Shown here one piece after another: positions 30,009 through 38,296 of a stretch of DNA of 64,000 nt. Origin of the DNA: Micromonospora sp. NBC_00421. GTDB taxonomy: Bacteria > Actinomycetota > Actinomycetes > Mycobacteriales > Micromonosporaceae. How positions within the stretch are numbered: the first letter of the stretch is position 1; each line of letters starts with the position of its first letter. The translations under genes and the position numbers were made by a program. Below the pieces are notes generated by a model. That model made no database searches and was not told the origin of the DNA. It saw only the letters and a list, made by a program, of their open reading frames with translations. Location of the stretch: contig NZ_CP107929.1 of assembly GCF_036017915.1 (NCBI RefSeq), positions 6,685,001 through 6,749,000 of the forward strand. Reading direction: 5' to 3'.

Positions 30009-30034
30009 CGGGCCCGCCACATCCGGCGGGCCCG
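30009..30034 (+). terminator. Intra-operon hairpin after the binding-protein gene
   Basis: A perfect 10-bp stem CGGGCCCGCC / GGCGGGCCCG with a 6-nt loop lies 23 nt after the binding-protein stop and 100 nt before the permease. It would stabilise or partly terminate the message, giving more receptor than membrane complex, as in many binding-protein operons. Confidence 0.65.
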
Positions 30035-30133
30035 GCTCGGGGCAGTTCCGCGAGCAGGGTGTCACCACATCCGCTCGCACGTTGTCACCCCGTGTCGGCC
30101 GTCCGACGCGCCCCCTGTCTGGAGGACCACCCC

Positions 30134-31060
30134 ATGGGCCGCTATCTCTTGAGACGGCTGCTCCAACTGGTGCCGGTGTTCATCGGCACCACGTTCATGA
30201 TCTACGCGCTCGTCTGGGCCGTGCCGGGCGACCCGTTCGCGGGCAAGTGTGGCGAGCGGAGATGCCCGCAGAACTACATCGACTTCATGACCGCCAAGTA
30301 CCACCTCGACGAGAACGTCTTCGTCCAGTACGCGATCTACATGCAGAACCTCCTCAAGGGCGACTTCGGGCAGACGTACAGCGGCCAGTCGATCAACGAC
30401 ATCATCGCGACGGCGTACCCCAACACGCTGAAGCTCGCCCTGGTGGCCCTGGTCATCGAGGCGGTCATCGGTCTCACCGCAGGCGTGCTCACCGGCCTGC
30501 GCCGCAACGGCTTCCTGGACAACCTGGTGCTGGTCTCCACGCTGTTCCTGATCGCGCTGCCGGTCTTCGTGGTCGGCTTCGTGCTGCAGTGGCTCTTCGG
30601 CGTGCAGTGGGGCATCGTCAAGCCGACCGTCTCCAGCGAGATGCTCCTCTCCGAATTGATCATCCCCGGCTTCGTGCTGGGCAGCGCGTCGACGGCGTAC
30701 ATCGCCCGGGTGGCACGGACGAGCATCGCCGAGAACCGGCGGGCCGACTACGTGCGTACCGCGATCGCCAAGGGTCTGCCGATGCGCCGGGTGGTCGGGG
30801 TGCACCTGCTGCGCAACTCGCTGATCCCGGTGGTCACCCTCCTCGGCACCGATCTCGGTGCCCTGATGGGCGGTGCCATCGTCACCGAGGGCATCTTCAG
30901 CATCAACGGGATCGGCCGGCAGGTCTACCGGGCGATCGTCACCAAGGAGAGCGCTACCGTTGTCTCCATCGTGGTGGTGCTGGTGCTGGTCTACCTGCTG
31001 ATGAACCTGCTGGTCGATCTGCTCTACGCCGCCCTGGACCCGAGGATCCGTTATGAGTGA
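30134..31060 (+). CDS. Oligopeptide ABC transporter permease (DppB/OppB type)
   Basis: 308 residues, about six membrane helices. The N-terminus GRYLLRRLLQLVPVFIGTTFMIYAL and the coupling-helix region ENRRADYVRTAIAKGLPMRRVVGVHLLRNSLIPV carry the EAA-type motif that contacts the ATPases. A short cysteine-containing loop (GKCGERRCPQN) is unusual and could form a disulphide. The ATG at 30134 follows GGAGG by 8 nt. It overlaps the next permease by 8 nt. Confidence 0.95.
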   Translation: MGRYLLRRLLQLVPVFIGTTFMIYALVWAVPGDPFAGKCGERRCPQNYIDFMTAKYHLDENVFVQYAIYMQNLLKGDFGQTYSGQSINDIIATAYPNTLKLALVALVIEAVIGLTAGVLTGLRRNGFLDNLVLVSTLFLIALPVFVVGFVLQWLFGVQWGIVKPTVSSEMLLSELIIPGFVLGSASTAYIARVARTSIAENRRADYVRTAIAKGLPMRRVVGVHLLRNSLIPVVTLLGTDLGALMGGAIVTEGIFSINGIGRQVYRAIVTKESATVVSIVVVLVLVYLLMNLLVDLLYAALDPRIRYE

Positions 31061-32030
31061 CCCCTCTACCGCCTCGATCGTCAGCACTCCCCGCGCCGAA
31101 CAGCCGGGCCAGATCGGTGCTCCCGCCGACGCCGGCCTGCCGGAGGGCGCCCGCAAGGAGAAGCCCCGCGGCCTGCTCGACGACGCCTGGCGCGACCTGC
31201 GCCGTAAGCCGCTGTTCTGGATCTCCGCCTTCTTCATCCTGCTGTTCGTCGTGATGGCGGCCGTCCCGTCGCTGTTCAGCTCCGGCGACGCGGTGAACGG
31301 CAGCCTCACCAACAGCCTGGGCAAGCCCTCGTCGACCGCCTGGTTCGGCTACGACGTGCAGGGCCGTGACGTCTACGCCCGGGTCATCTACGGTGCCCGC
31401 GCCTCCATCCTGGTGGCGTTGCTGTCCGTGGCCGGCACGCTGCTCTTCGGCGGACTGATGGGGGTCGTCTCCGGCTACCGCGGCGGCTGGGTGGACGCGC
31501 TGCTCTCGCGGATCGCCGACGTCTTCTTCGGCCTGCCGTTCGTGCTCGGTGCGATCGTCATCCTGACCACGTTCAACGGGTCCGGGACGAGCAACAGCAA
31601 GTGGAAGATCATGGGCCTGGTCATCGCCTCGCTGGTGCTGTTGAGCTGGCCGGTCGTGATGCGGCTGATGCGCTCCTCGGTGCTGTCCACCAAGGAGGCC
31701 GACTACATCATGGCGGCCCGGGCGCTGGGCGCGGGCAACGGGCGGATCATCCTCAAGCACCTGCTGCCGAACTGTCTGGCGCCGCTGCTGGTGTACGGGA
31801 CGATCATGGTCGGCTCCTTCATCGGCGCCGAGGCGACGCTCTCCTTCCTGGGTGTCGGCCTGAAGAGCCCGGTCGTGTCCTGGGGCATCATGATCAGTGA
31901 GGCGCAGAACTACCTCCGAGTCGCGCCCTACCTGCTCTTCTTCCCCGCCGCGTTCCTCGTCACCGCCGTGCTGAGCTTCGTCATGCTCGGTGAGGCCGTC
32001 CGCGAGGCCCTCGACCCGAAGCTCCGATAG
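31053..32030 (+). CDS. Oligopeptide ABC transporter permease (DppC/OppC type)
   Basis: 325 residues. A cytoplasmic N-terminal tail leads to LLDDAWRDLRRKPLFWISAFFILLF, the OppC N-terminal motif. The periplasmic loop contains GYDVQGRDVYARVIYGARASI, and the EAA region is DYIMAARALGAGNGRIILKHLLPN. It starts inside the end of the upstream permease gene (8-nt overlap), so translation is coupled. It is followed 10 nt later by the ATPase gene. Confidence 0.95.
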   Translation: MSDPSTASIVSTPRAEQPGQIGAPADAGLPEGARKEKPRGLLDDAWRDLRRKPLFWISAFFILLFVVMAAVPSLFSSGDAVNGSLTNSLGKPSSTAWFGYDVQGRDVYARVIYGARASILVALLSVAGTLLFGGLMGVVSGYRGGWVDALLSRIADVFFGLPFVLGAIVILTTFNGSGTSNSKWKIMGLVIASLVLLSWPVVMRLMRSSVLSTKEADYIMAARALGAGNGRIILKHLLPNCLAPLLVYGTIMVGSFIGAEATLSFLGVGLKSPVVSWGIMISEAQNYLRVAPYLLFFPAAFLVTAVLSFVMLGEAVREALDPKLR

Positions 32031-32040
32031 GGGAACTGAG

Positions 32041-33084
32041 TTGTCCGAGATTCTCGTTTCCGAGCAGTCCGCGCCCGGCGCCGACGGACCCGGCCGCCCT
32101 GCGGGCCGGCTGCTCGAGGTCGACGACCTGCGGGTGGAGTTCCGCACCCGGGACGGCGTCGCCAAGGTCATCAACGGAGTCACGTACCACGTCGACGCGG
32201 GGGAAACCCTCGCCGTGCTCGGCGAGTCCGGCTCCGGCAAGAGCGTCACCGCGCAGACCGTCATGGGCATCCTGGACATGCCGCCGGGCTTCGTCACCGG
32301 TGGTCAGGTCCGCTTCCACGGCAAGGACATGCTCACTATGTCCGCCGAGGAGCGCCGCCGCATCCGCGGCGAGGGCATCGCGATGATCTTCCAGGACTCG
32401 CTCTCCGCGTTGAACCCGGTCTTCACCGTCGGGTTCCAGATCGCCGAGCAGTTCCGGGTCCGGCGCGGGATGAGCCGCGCGGACGCCAAGAAGCGCGCGA
32501 TCGAGATGCTCGACCAGGTCAAGATCCCGAATGCCAAGGGTCGGTTCAGCAACTTCCCGCACCAGTTCTCCGGCGGTATGCGGCAGCGCGCGATGATCGC
32601 GATGTCGCTCGCGCTGGACCCGGAGGTGCTGATCGCGGACGAGCCGACCACCGCGCTGGACGTGACCGTGCAGGCCCAGATCATGGACCTGCTCGGCGAG
32701 CTCCAGCGGGAACGCCGGATGGGCATGGTCCTGATCACCCACGACCTCGGCGTGGTCGCCGACGTCGCGGACCGGATCGCGGTCATGTACGCCGGCCGGA
32801 TCGTCGAGGAAGCCGACGTCTACGACCTGTACGCCAAGCCGGCGCACCCGTACACCCACGGTCTGCTCAACTCGATCCCCCGGCTCGACGAGAAGGGGCA
32901 GGAGCTCCGGACGATCAAGGGCCTGCCACCGAACCTGATGAACATCCCGCCGGGCTGCCCGTTCAACCCGCGGTGCCCGATGGCGCAGCCGGTGTGCCGC
33001 GAGAAGCTCCCCCCGCTGCTGCAGATCCGCCCCGGCCGGGCCAGCGCCTGCCACTTCGCCGAGGAGCTGGTGAACCGTGACTGA
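32041..33084 (+). CDS. Oligopeptide ABC transporter ATP-binding protein (DppD/OppD type)
   Basis: 347 residues. Walker [14 protein letters not shown]-loop [14 protein letters not shown] signature [12 protein letters not shown], Walker [13 protein letters not shown], and switch His in [10 protein letters not shown]. The C-terminal oligo_HPY domain has [14 protein letters not shown]; in relatives such Cys can hold a 4Fe-4S cluster. The start is a TTG at 32041, supported by AGGGGAA (32029-32035) just upstream and by the absence of a better in-frame start. It overlaps the next ATPase gene by 8 nt. Confidence 0.95.
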   Translation: MSEILVSEQSAPGADGPGRPAGRLLEVDDLRVEFRTRDGVAKVINGVTYHVDAGETLAVLGESGSGKSVTAQTVMGILDMPPGFVTGGQVRFHGKDMLTMSAEERRRIRGEGIAMIFQDSLSALNPVFTVGFQIAEQFRVRRGMSRADAKKRAIEMLDQVKIPNAKGRFSNFPHQFSGGMRQRAMIAMSLALDPEVLIADEPTTALDVTVQAQIMDLLGELQRERRMGMVLITHDLGVVADVADRIAVMYAGRIVEEADVYDLYAKPAHPYTHGLLNSIPRLDEKGQELRTIKGLPPNLMNIPPGCPFNPRCPMAQPVCREKLPPLLQIRPGRASACHFAEELVNRD

Positions 33085-34090
33085 GCACATCATCGAAGTC
33101 CGTGACCTGGTCAAGCACTACCCGGTCACCCGGGGCATCGTGCTCAAGAAGACGATCGGTCAGGTCAAGGCCGTCGACGGCGTCTCGTTCGAGCTGAAGG
33201 CCGGCGAGACGCTGGGGGTCGTCGGGGAGTCGGGCTGTGGCAAGTCGACGCTGAGCCGGGTCCTGATGAACCTGGAGAAGCCGACCGCCGGCACGGTGCT
33301 CTACAAGGGCCAGGACATCTCCAAGCTCTCCGGTGGCGCGCTGCGGCGGCTTCGCCGGCAGATCCAGCTGGTGATGCAGGACCCGTACACCTCGCTCAAC
33401 CCCCGGATGACAGTCGGTGACCTGATCGGTGAGCCGTTCGAGATCCACCCGGAGGTCGCCCCGAAGGGCAGCCGCCGGGACAAGGTCAGGGAACTGCTCG
33501 ACCTGGTGGGCCTCAACCCGGAGCACATCCACAGGTACCCGCACCAGTTCTCCGGTGGCCAGCGGCAGCGCATCGGCATCGCCCGCGCGCTCGCCCTGCG
33601 CCCCGAGGTGATCGTCTGCGACGAGCCGGTCTCCGCCCTGGACGTCTCGATCCAGGCCCAGGTGATGAACCTGCTGGAGAAGCTCCAGAACGAGCTGGGC
33701 CTGTCGTACGTCTTCATCGCCCACGATCTGTCCGTGGTGCGGCACCTCTCCGACCGGGTCGCGGTGATGTACCTCGGCAAGATCGTGGAGATCGGCACCG
33801 AGGACGAGATCTACGAGCGGCCGACCCACCCGTACACCCAGGCGCTGCTGTCGGCGGTGCCGGTGCCGGACCCGACGCTGCGGGACAACAAGGCGATCAT
33901 CCGGCTCACCGGTGACGTGCCCTCCCCGATCAGCCCGCCGTCGGGCTGCCGGTTCCGCACCCGGTGCTGGAAGGCGCAGGACGTCTGCGCCGAGCAGCCG
34001 CCGCTGCTGGAGATCCGTCCCGGCTCGGACCACCCGAGCGCCTGCCACTTCGCCGAGAAGCGCGAGATCGTCGCCACCCACGAGGCGTGA
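33077..34090 (+). CDS. Oligopeptide ABC transporter ATP-binding protein (DppF/OppF type)
   Basis: 337 residues. Walker [14 protein letters not shown]-loop [14 protein letters not shown], signature [15 protein letters not shown], Walker [13 protein letters not shown], and switch His [11 protein letters not shown]. The C-terminal oligo_HPY extension ends with [14 protein letters not shown]. It forms the heterodimeric motor with the preceding ATPase and is the last gene of the operon. Confidence 0.95.
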   Translation: MTEHIIEVRDLVKHYPVTRGIVLKKTIGQVKAVDGVSFELKAGETLGVVGESGCGKSTLSRVLMNLEKPTAGTVLYKGQDISKLSGGALRRLRRQIQLVMQDPYTSLNPRMTVGDLIGEPFEIHPEVAPKGSRRDKVRELLDLVGLNPEHIHRYPHQFSGGQRQRIGIARALALRPEVIVCDEPVSALDVSIQAQVMNLLEKLQNELGLSYVFIAHDLSVVRHLSDRVAVMYLGKIVEIGTEDEIYERPTHPYTQALLSAVPVPDPTLRDNKAIIRLTGDVPSPISPPSGCRFRTRCWKAQDVCAEQPPLLEIRPGSDHPSACHFAEKREIVATHEA

Positions 34091-34101
34091 GACACCCCGG
34101 G

Positions 34102-34136
34102 CCGCCTGCCACCGTCTGTCCGACGGCGGCAGGCGG
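34102..34136 (+). terminator. Hairpin terminator closing the first oligopeptide operon
   Basis: CCGCCTGCC (34102-34110) pairs exactly with GGCAGGCGG (34128-34136), with an inner near-complementary ACCGTC/GACGGC extension, 11 nt after the last stop. Confidence 0.7.
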
Positions 34137-34218
34137 TTCGTCATCTCCCCACCCGGTCTGCCGCCCTGCGCCGGCCGGGTGCGCCGTGCCCGGCGCGGGT
34201 GCGGGTGCGGTGGCCGGT

Positions 34219-34587
34219 CTACAGCGGTCCGCGCCCGGCCCGCAGCAGCAGCAGCGCGAGCTGGGTGCCGTCGGCCCCCAGCTCGCTGCGGAAGCGTTCC
34301 AGGATCTCCCGTTCCCGGGAGAGCACCAGCCGGGTGCCCCCGGAGGCCATCCGGGTCACCCCGACCTCCTGGGAGAGCGCCGCGCGTTCCTGCCAGAGCG
34401 CGATGAGCGTACGGTCGATCTCGTCGATCCGTTCCCTGATCGCCACGATCCGCTCGGCCGCCGCCGTGTCACCGGTGCCGGTGCGGGCAGCAACCGCTCC
34501 GGCCGGTTCGGTTCCGGCCGGTTCGGTTCCGGCCCGGTCGTCGTGCCGCGCGGGGCCACCGCTGGACTCCACCACGTCAGTCATCAT
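34219..34587 (-). CDS. Chorismate mutase (AroQ fold)
   Basis: 122 residues. Converts chorismate to prephenate, the branch point to phenylalanine and tyrosine. The helical AroQ domain (about 43-120) shows ERIVAIRERIDEIDRTLIALWQERAALSQEVG, with the Arg and Asp of helix 1 and SREREILERFRSELG in helix 3. The first about 40 residues are a low-complexity Gly/Ala/Thr extension with an EPAGTEPAG repeat. GAGGGG 7 nt before ATG 34587 is the SD. A leader peptide rich in Tyr and Phe plus a terminator precede the gene, pointing to attenuation by aromatic amino-acid supply. Confidence 0.9.
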   Translation of the reverse strand: MMTDVVESSGGPARHDDRAGTEPAGTEPAGAVAARTGTGDTAAAERIVAIRERIDEIDRTLIALWQERAALSQEVGVTRMASGGTRLVLSREREILERFRSELGADGTQLALLLLRAGRGPL

Positions 34588-34633
34588 CGTCGTACCCCTC
34601 GGGTCTCGGGTCCGGTGCCCGGATCCCGGGACG

Positions 34634-34666
34634 AAAAAGCCCCGGGCTCTCCGAGCCCGGGGCTTT
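34634..34666 (-). terminator. Intrinsic terminator/attenuator in the chorismate mutase leader
   Basis: On the minus strand a perfect 14-bp stem (34666-34653 with 34649-34636) and a 3-nt loop are followed by a T-tract running to 34634. It lies about 47 nt before the chorismate mutase start and only 15 nt after the leader-peptide stop, the standard position for an attenuator. Confidence 0.8.
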
Positions 34667-34681
34667 CGTAGGTCCTGTCGA

Positions 34682-34747
34682 TCAGGCGCGACCCACGGCT
34701 GCCGGACTCCCGGTGCCGTAGTAAAAGTAGGACCGCCTATCGATCAC
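34682..34747 (-). CDS. Aromatic-residue leader peptide controlling chorismate mutase
   Basis: A 21-codon frame from GTG 34747 to TGA 34682. Its product has the run SYFYYG: three Tyr codons (all TAC) and one Phe codon within four consecutive positions, just after the start of the frame. GGTCCT immediately before these codons pairs exactly with AGGACC just after the stop (plus-strand 34729-34734 with 34671-34676), giving a possible pause or antiterminator stem. With the terminator that follows, this fits ribosome-mediated attenuation responding to charged tRNA-Tyr/Phe. No SD is present; a -10 box 7 nt upstream suggests a leaderless start. Confidence 0.7.
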   Translation of the reverse strand: MIDRRSYFYYGTGSPAAVGRA

Positions 34748-34754
34748 GCTGTCG

Positions 34755-34784
34755 AGTATGCCGACCGGGGGCCGGTCCGCGCAA
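34755..34784 (-). promoter_or_regulatory. Promoter of the leader peptide-chorismate mutase transcript
   Basis: On the minus strand TTGCGC (34784-34779), an 18-nt spacer and CATACT (34760-34755) lie upstream. The -10 ends 7 nt before the leader GTG, so the transcript would start at the leader peptide's first codon. Confidence 0.5.
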
Positions 34785-34839
34785 GCAGACCTCGGTTCTC
34801 CCGCACGGATGGTGCCGGGACGACCGACGGGCACCGGCG

Positions 34840-34911
34840 GCAGGGGGCCCGTCCGGCCCCGCCCGGGCGGGGTTCCACCGCACGCGGGCGGGAGCCGGAC
34901 AGGGCCCCTGC
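34840..34911 (-). terminator. Hairpin terminator after the 5'-nucleotidase gene
   Basis: Long arms (34840-34857 with 34894-34911, two imperfect pairs) enclose a second small hairpin CCCCGCCC/GGGCGGGG. The structure starts 8 nt beyond the stop of the minus-strand gene. Confidence 0.6.
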
Positions 34912-34918
34912 GTACCGG

Positions 34919-36769
34919 TCAGCCGAGGCGGGTGATGCGGTCCGCCGCGGTGGGGGCCACCGGCTCCCCGTTGCCCAGGTACGCCACCAGGGCGTCCACG
35001 TCGAAGCCGGGTGCCGTGGTCCGGCCGGCGCCGCCCGCCAGCTCGGTGAACCCGTCCCCGCCGTTGGCGAGGAAGTCGTTCGTGGTGACCCGGTAGCTGC
35101 CCGCCGGGTCGACCGGGCTCCCGTTCAGGGTCAGCGCGCTGACCCGCGAACCGGCCGCCGCGGTGCTGTCGTACGAGTAGGTCAGCCCGGCGGACGGCTG
35201 GAGGATGCGCTGGGCGGTCTGCCCGTTGAAACCGACGAACTGCTGCTCCAGCACGTTCTTGAGCTGTGCGCCGGTGAACGTCTGGGTGACCACCAGGTTG
35301 TTGAACGGCTGCACCGTGAACGCCTCGCCGTAGGTCACCTCGCCCGGCGCCTCACCACCGGTCGACGCCGCGTACGACAGGGAGGCCCGGACGCCGCCGG
35401 GGTTCATCAGCGCGAGCTGCGCCCCGTCACCCTTCGTGTACGCCAGCTGCGCGTCGGCGATCACGTCACCCATCGGGCTCTCCCCGTTGGGCCGGGCGTC
35501 CCGGACGATGTCCGCGCTGATCTTCCCGACCACCCGGTTGGCGATCGGGGCGACCGCCGTGCGGTACTTGTCGGCCAGCGCCTTCGTGCCCGCGTCCACC
35601 AGGGCCGGGTTCTTGGCGAACACGCCCCCGGTCTGCTGCCAGCTGCCGTCGGCGTTGCGCACGCCGTTCTCCACGATCACGTTCTTGGCGGTGATGCCGG
35701 TGAACCGGCCGGTACGCCGGTCCAGCGAGTAGTCGATGTCGGTGACCAGCTGCCCGTTGTTGCCGGCGCTGGTGACCACGCTCGGCCTGCCCGAGGAGTT
35801 CGGCAGCGAGCAGGAGTAGAAGCGGTGGGTGTGCCCGGAGACGACCACGCCGAACTCCGGCCGCAGGCCCTTGACGATGTCCACGATCGGGCCGGAGAAG
35901 TTGGCGCAGTCGGAGACGCCCGGGGTGGTCGGCGGCGCGGACTGGGTGCCGCCCTCGTGCACCAGCAGGACCATCGCCTTGACCCCGAAGAGCTTGAGCA
36001 GGCCACCCCACTTGTTGGCGGTCTGCACCTCGTCGGCAAAGGTGACGTCCTTGATGCCGGCCGGGTTGACGATGCCCGGGGTGCCCTCCAGGGTGACCCC
36101 GACGAAACCGACCGGCACGCCGCCGACGAACTTCACGTCGATCGGGGGCAGGATCGGCAGCTTGGTCTTCTTGTTGATGGTGTTGGCGGCGAGGTAGGTG
36201 AACTTCGCACCGGCGAAGCCGTCGCCGTCCTGGCAGCCGTCGACCGGGTGGCAGCCGCCCTTGTTGATCCGGAGCAGCTCCTTGACGCCCTCGTCGAACT
36301 CGTGGTTGCCGACCGAGCTGACGTCCAGGCCCACCTGGTCCATCAGTTCGATTGTGGGTTCGTCGTGGAACGCGGCGCTGACCAGCGGGGAGGCCCCGAT
36401 CAGGTCGCCGGCGCCGACGGTGGTGGTGACCCGACCCTCGGTCTTCGCCTCGGCACGCAGCTTCTTGAGCCAGGTGGCGAGGTATTCCACCCCGCCGGCC
36501 GGGGTGCCGTTGACGGTGGCGCCGCTGCCACCGGGTGGGTCGATCGCGCCGTGGAAGTCGTTGTAGCTGAGGAACTGACCCTTGACCTCGCCACCCGTCG
36601 CGGTGGCGTACGAGACGGCGACCGGAGCGAGGCCGGCCCCGGGGGCGGCGTCGGTCGGCTGCGTGGTGGCGCGGCCGGTGATGGGCAGGCTGGCCACGAC
36701 GGCCAGGGCGAGGGCCGGCGCGGCGAGGTGACGCAGCACGGCCCGACCGCGCGAGCGCGGTTGACTCAT
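34919..36769 (-). CDS. Secreted bifunctional metallophosphatase / 5'-nucleotidase (UshA-like)
   Basis: 616 residues. A Sec or Tat-compatible signal peptide (about 1-30; RSRGRAVLRHLAAPALALAVVASL) indicates export. The metallophosphoesterase domain (about 55-330) shows FLSYNDFHGAI, VGAGDLIGASPL, SSVGNHEFDEGVKEL and VVSGHTHRFYSC, which supply the dinuclear metal ligands. The 5'-nucleotidase C-terminal domain (about 360-590) has LMNPGGVRASL, the GEAFTVQPFNN substrate clamp and TNDFLANGGDGFTEL. It would dephosphorylate extracellular nucleotides for salvage. GGGAGAA precedes ATG 36769. Monocistronic. Confidence 0.94.
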   Translation of the reverse strand: MSQPRSRGRAVLRHLAAPALALAVVASLPITGRATTQPTDAAPGAGLAPVAVSYATATGGEVKGQFLSYNDFHGAIDPPGGSGATVNGTPAGGVEYLATWLKKLRAEAKTEGRVTTTVGAGDLIGASPLVSAAFHDEPTIELMDQVGLDVSSVGNHEFDEGVKELLRINKGGCHPVDGCQDGDGFAGAKFTYLAANTINKKTKLPILPPIDVKFVGGVPVGFVGVTLEGTPGIVNPAGIKDVTFADEVQTANKWGGLLKLFGVKAMVLLVHEGGTQSAPPTTPGVSDCANFSGPIVDIVKGLRPEFGVVVSGHTHRFYSCSLPNSSGRPSVVTSAGNNGQLVTDIDYSLDRRTGRFTGITAKNVIVENGVRNADGSWQQTGGVFAKNPALVDAGTKALADKYRTAVAPIANRVVGKISADIVRDARPNGESPMGDVIADAQLAYTKGDGAQLALMNPGGVRASLSYAASTGGEAPGEVTYGEAFTVQPFNNLVVTQTFTGAQLKNVLEQQFVGFNGQTAQRILQPSAGLTYSYDSTAAAGSRVSALTLNGSPVDPAGSYRVTTNDFLANGGDGFTELAGGAGRTTAPGFDVDALVAYLGNGEPVAPTAADRITRLG

Positions 36770-36874
36770 GGTTGTTCTCCCAAGTCGTCTTCGGGGGAGC
36801 AGGCGGGGATTTCCCGCGTCATCGTCGCGCCTCGGGGACGAAGATGCCAGTGGGGCCACCGTGACAGCTTCGTC

Positions 36875-37740
36875 TCAGTCCCGACCGACGCTCTCGTCGG
36901 GCGGCAGGAGTGCCGCTGCGCTCGGCGGATGGTGGCACTGCGGGTCGCCGAACCAGGTTTCCAACGCGGCCAGGAGATGGTGGTCACCGTCCGGGCCGAG
37001 CGCCCACGCGACATAGCCGTCCGCTCGGACGAGCAGGGCGCCGGCGGGTGGCGCCGCCCAGCCGTGCACCTGCGCGGCGAGTTTCCAGCCGAGGTTGGCC
37101 GCGTCCTGGAGCCCGAGGTGAGACCGGGCGCACCGACCGCGGGAGCACGTGGGCGGCGTCTCCGGCGAGGAACACCCGACCGCGCCGGTACGAGTCCGCG
37201 ACCCGGGCGTTCGCGGCGTACCTGCGGCGCAGCAGGTGCGGCCCGGCGGTGGTCGGCGCGGCAAGCGGTAGGTCCCGGCCGAGGACCCGGTGCAGGCTGG
37301 CGCGCACCTCCCCGATGCTGACCGGGCTCTCGGCGGCGATCGGGGGCCCGTCCCACTCGATCACCGACACCATCGACACGCCGGGGCCGTGCGGCACCAC
37401 GACGTGGGTGCCGCGTTCGGTGCGGTGCCAGGCGTACAGACCGATACGGTCCCCGTCGGGCAGCACGATCTCGGCGGTGGCGGCGTCGACCGACGATCCC
37501 GGCAGGGTGACGTGTGCGGCACGCGAGACGACGCGCGGATCGGTGGAACCGGAGAACGGAACCCCGATCCTCCGGCGCACCTCGCTGCGGGCGCCGTCGC
37601 ATCCGACGAGATATCCCGCGCGCATGTCGTAACCGCCGTCGGTGCCCTGCACCCGCACGGTCACGGCATCGTCACCCTGCCGCAGTTCGTGCAGCCGGTG
37701 CCCGCGTCGTACCTGGACGCCGAGATCGCGAGCCCTTTCC
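36875..37740 (-). pseudogene. Decayed FAD-dependent aromatic-compound monooxygenase (PHBH/RdmE type)
   Basis: The remnant reads in two frames. From about 37740 to 37150 it matches the middle of an FAD monooxygenase: GYLVGCDGARSEVRRRIGVPF, then GRVFLAGDAAHV. Near 37120-37150 the frame shifts and continues as HLGLQDAANLGWKLAAQVHGW. After that the usual helical region of more than 100 residues is missing and the thioredoxin-like tail (LLVRADGYVAWALG) follows directly. The N-terminal FAD GxGxxG domain is absent; the sequence runs upstream into tandem repeats. So there is a 5' truncation, a frameshift and an internal deletion. The original substrate class is unknown. Confidence 0.85.
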
Positions 37741-37812
37741 TGACATGAATCCCGCTCCTGACACGAACCCCGCTCCTGTCACGAATCCCGCTCCTGACAC
37801 GAACCCCGCTCT
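37741..37812. repeat. Four 18-bp tandem repeats
   Basis: Four imperfect units of TGACACGAACCCCGCTCC (37741-37758, 37759-37776, 37777-37794, 37795-37812) differ at one to three positions. They abut the broken 5' end of the monooxygenase remnant. The adjoining CCCGCTCTCTATGCGGGAGCGGG can fold as a hairpin. Confidence 0.85.
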
Positions 37813-37849
37813 CTATGCGGGAGCGGGTGAGAGGTGCCTGTTCCGCGTC

Positions 37850-37920
37850 CTTTGGAGCTGATGACGTCAACGATTCGGGGTTCCCGAGCGGTCGAGTCGG
37901 TAACGTCATCAGCTCCAAAG
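37850..37920. repeat. 18-bp inverted repeat with inner hairpin (cruciform element)
   Basis: CTTTGGAGCTGATGACGT (37850-37867) is matched exactly by its complement at 37903-37920. The 35-nt centre contains a second hairpin, TCGGG-GTT-CCCGA (37875-37887). The arms hold the palindrome-like GATGACGTC. It has the look of a dispersed palindromic intergenic element rather than a simple terminator. Confidence 0.8.
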
Positions 37921-37944
37921 CCTCTGCCGTGACGGCCGGTCCGG

Positions 37945-38064
37945 CCTCGGTTCCGGCCTCGGTTCCGGCCTCGGTTCCGGCCTCGGTTCCGGCCTCGGTT
38001 CCGGCCTCGGTTCCGGCCTCGGTTCCGGCCTCGGTTCCGGCCTCGGTTCCGGCCTCGGTTCCGG
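37945..38064. repeat. Ten perfect 12-bp tandem repeats
   Basis: CCTCGGTTCCGG is repeated ten times without change (120 bp) in non-coding DNA 230 nt upstream of pcrA. Read on the minus strand, one frame would give a Gly-Thr-Glu-Ala repeat, but no gene frame supports it. Perfect identity suggests recent slippage expansion. Confidence 0.95.
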
Positions 38065-38154
38065 CCGGACGGGGTCGGCGTGGCGCCGGTCCGGTCCGTG
38101 GCTCGGTGGTGCGGTGGGCGGAGTGCGGTGGTGGGCGGACTCCGGGTGGTGAGT

Positions 38155-38267
38155 GTGCGCTCGGCGTCCTGTCGGGCGTGCGCGGGCGGAAAGTGGTGTG
38201 CTCGGCGTCCCGTCGGGCGGCAGGCGGTGTGCTCGGCGTCCCGTCGGGCGTGCGCGGGCGGGAAGTG
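38155..38267. repeat. Three long direct repeats upstream of pcrA
   Basis: Copies at 38155-38195, 38196-38226 (shorter) and 38227-38267 share the core GCTCGGCGTCC-GTCGGGCG; the outer two are nearly identical over about 41 bp. They sit directly upstream of the pcrA promoter. Confidence 0.85.
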
Positions 38268-38281
38268 TCCGGCCGTCGGCA

Positions 38282-38287
38282 TAGACT
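38282..38287 (+). promoter_or_regulatory. Possible pcrA -10 box (leaderless or very short leader)
   Basis: TAGACT fits TAnnnT and ends 9 nt before the pcrA ATG. No SD lies between them. Confidence 0.55.
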
Positions 38288-38296
38288 CGCCGTGCG

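Noticed and set aside
34199..37321. A 1040-codon plus-strand frame opposite the 5'-nucleotidase gene
   Set aside because: It spans the chorismate mutase leader, the nucleotidase and the pseudogene in antisense, has low-complexity Arg/Asp/Gly composition and no recognisable fold.
37945..38064. CRISPR-like array
   Set aside because: The ten 12-bp units are contiguous without spacers, and no cas gene is nearby; it is a simple tandem repeat.
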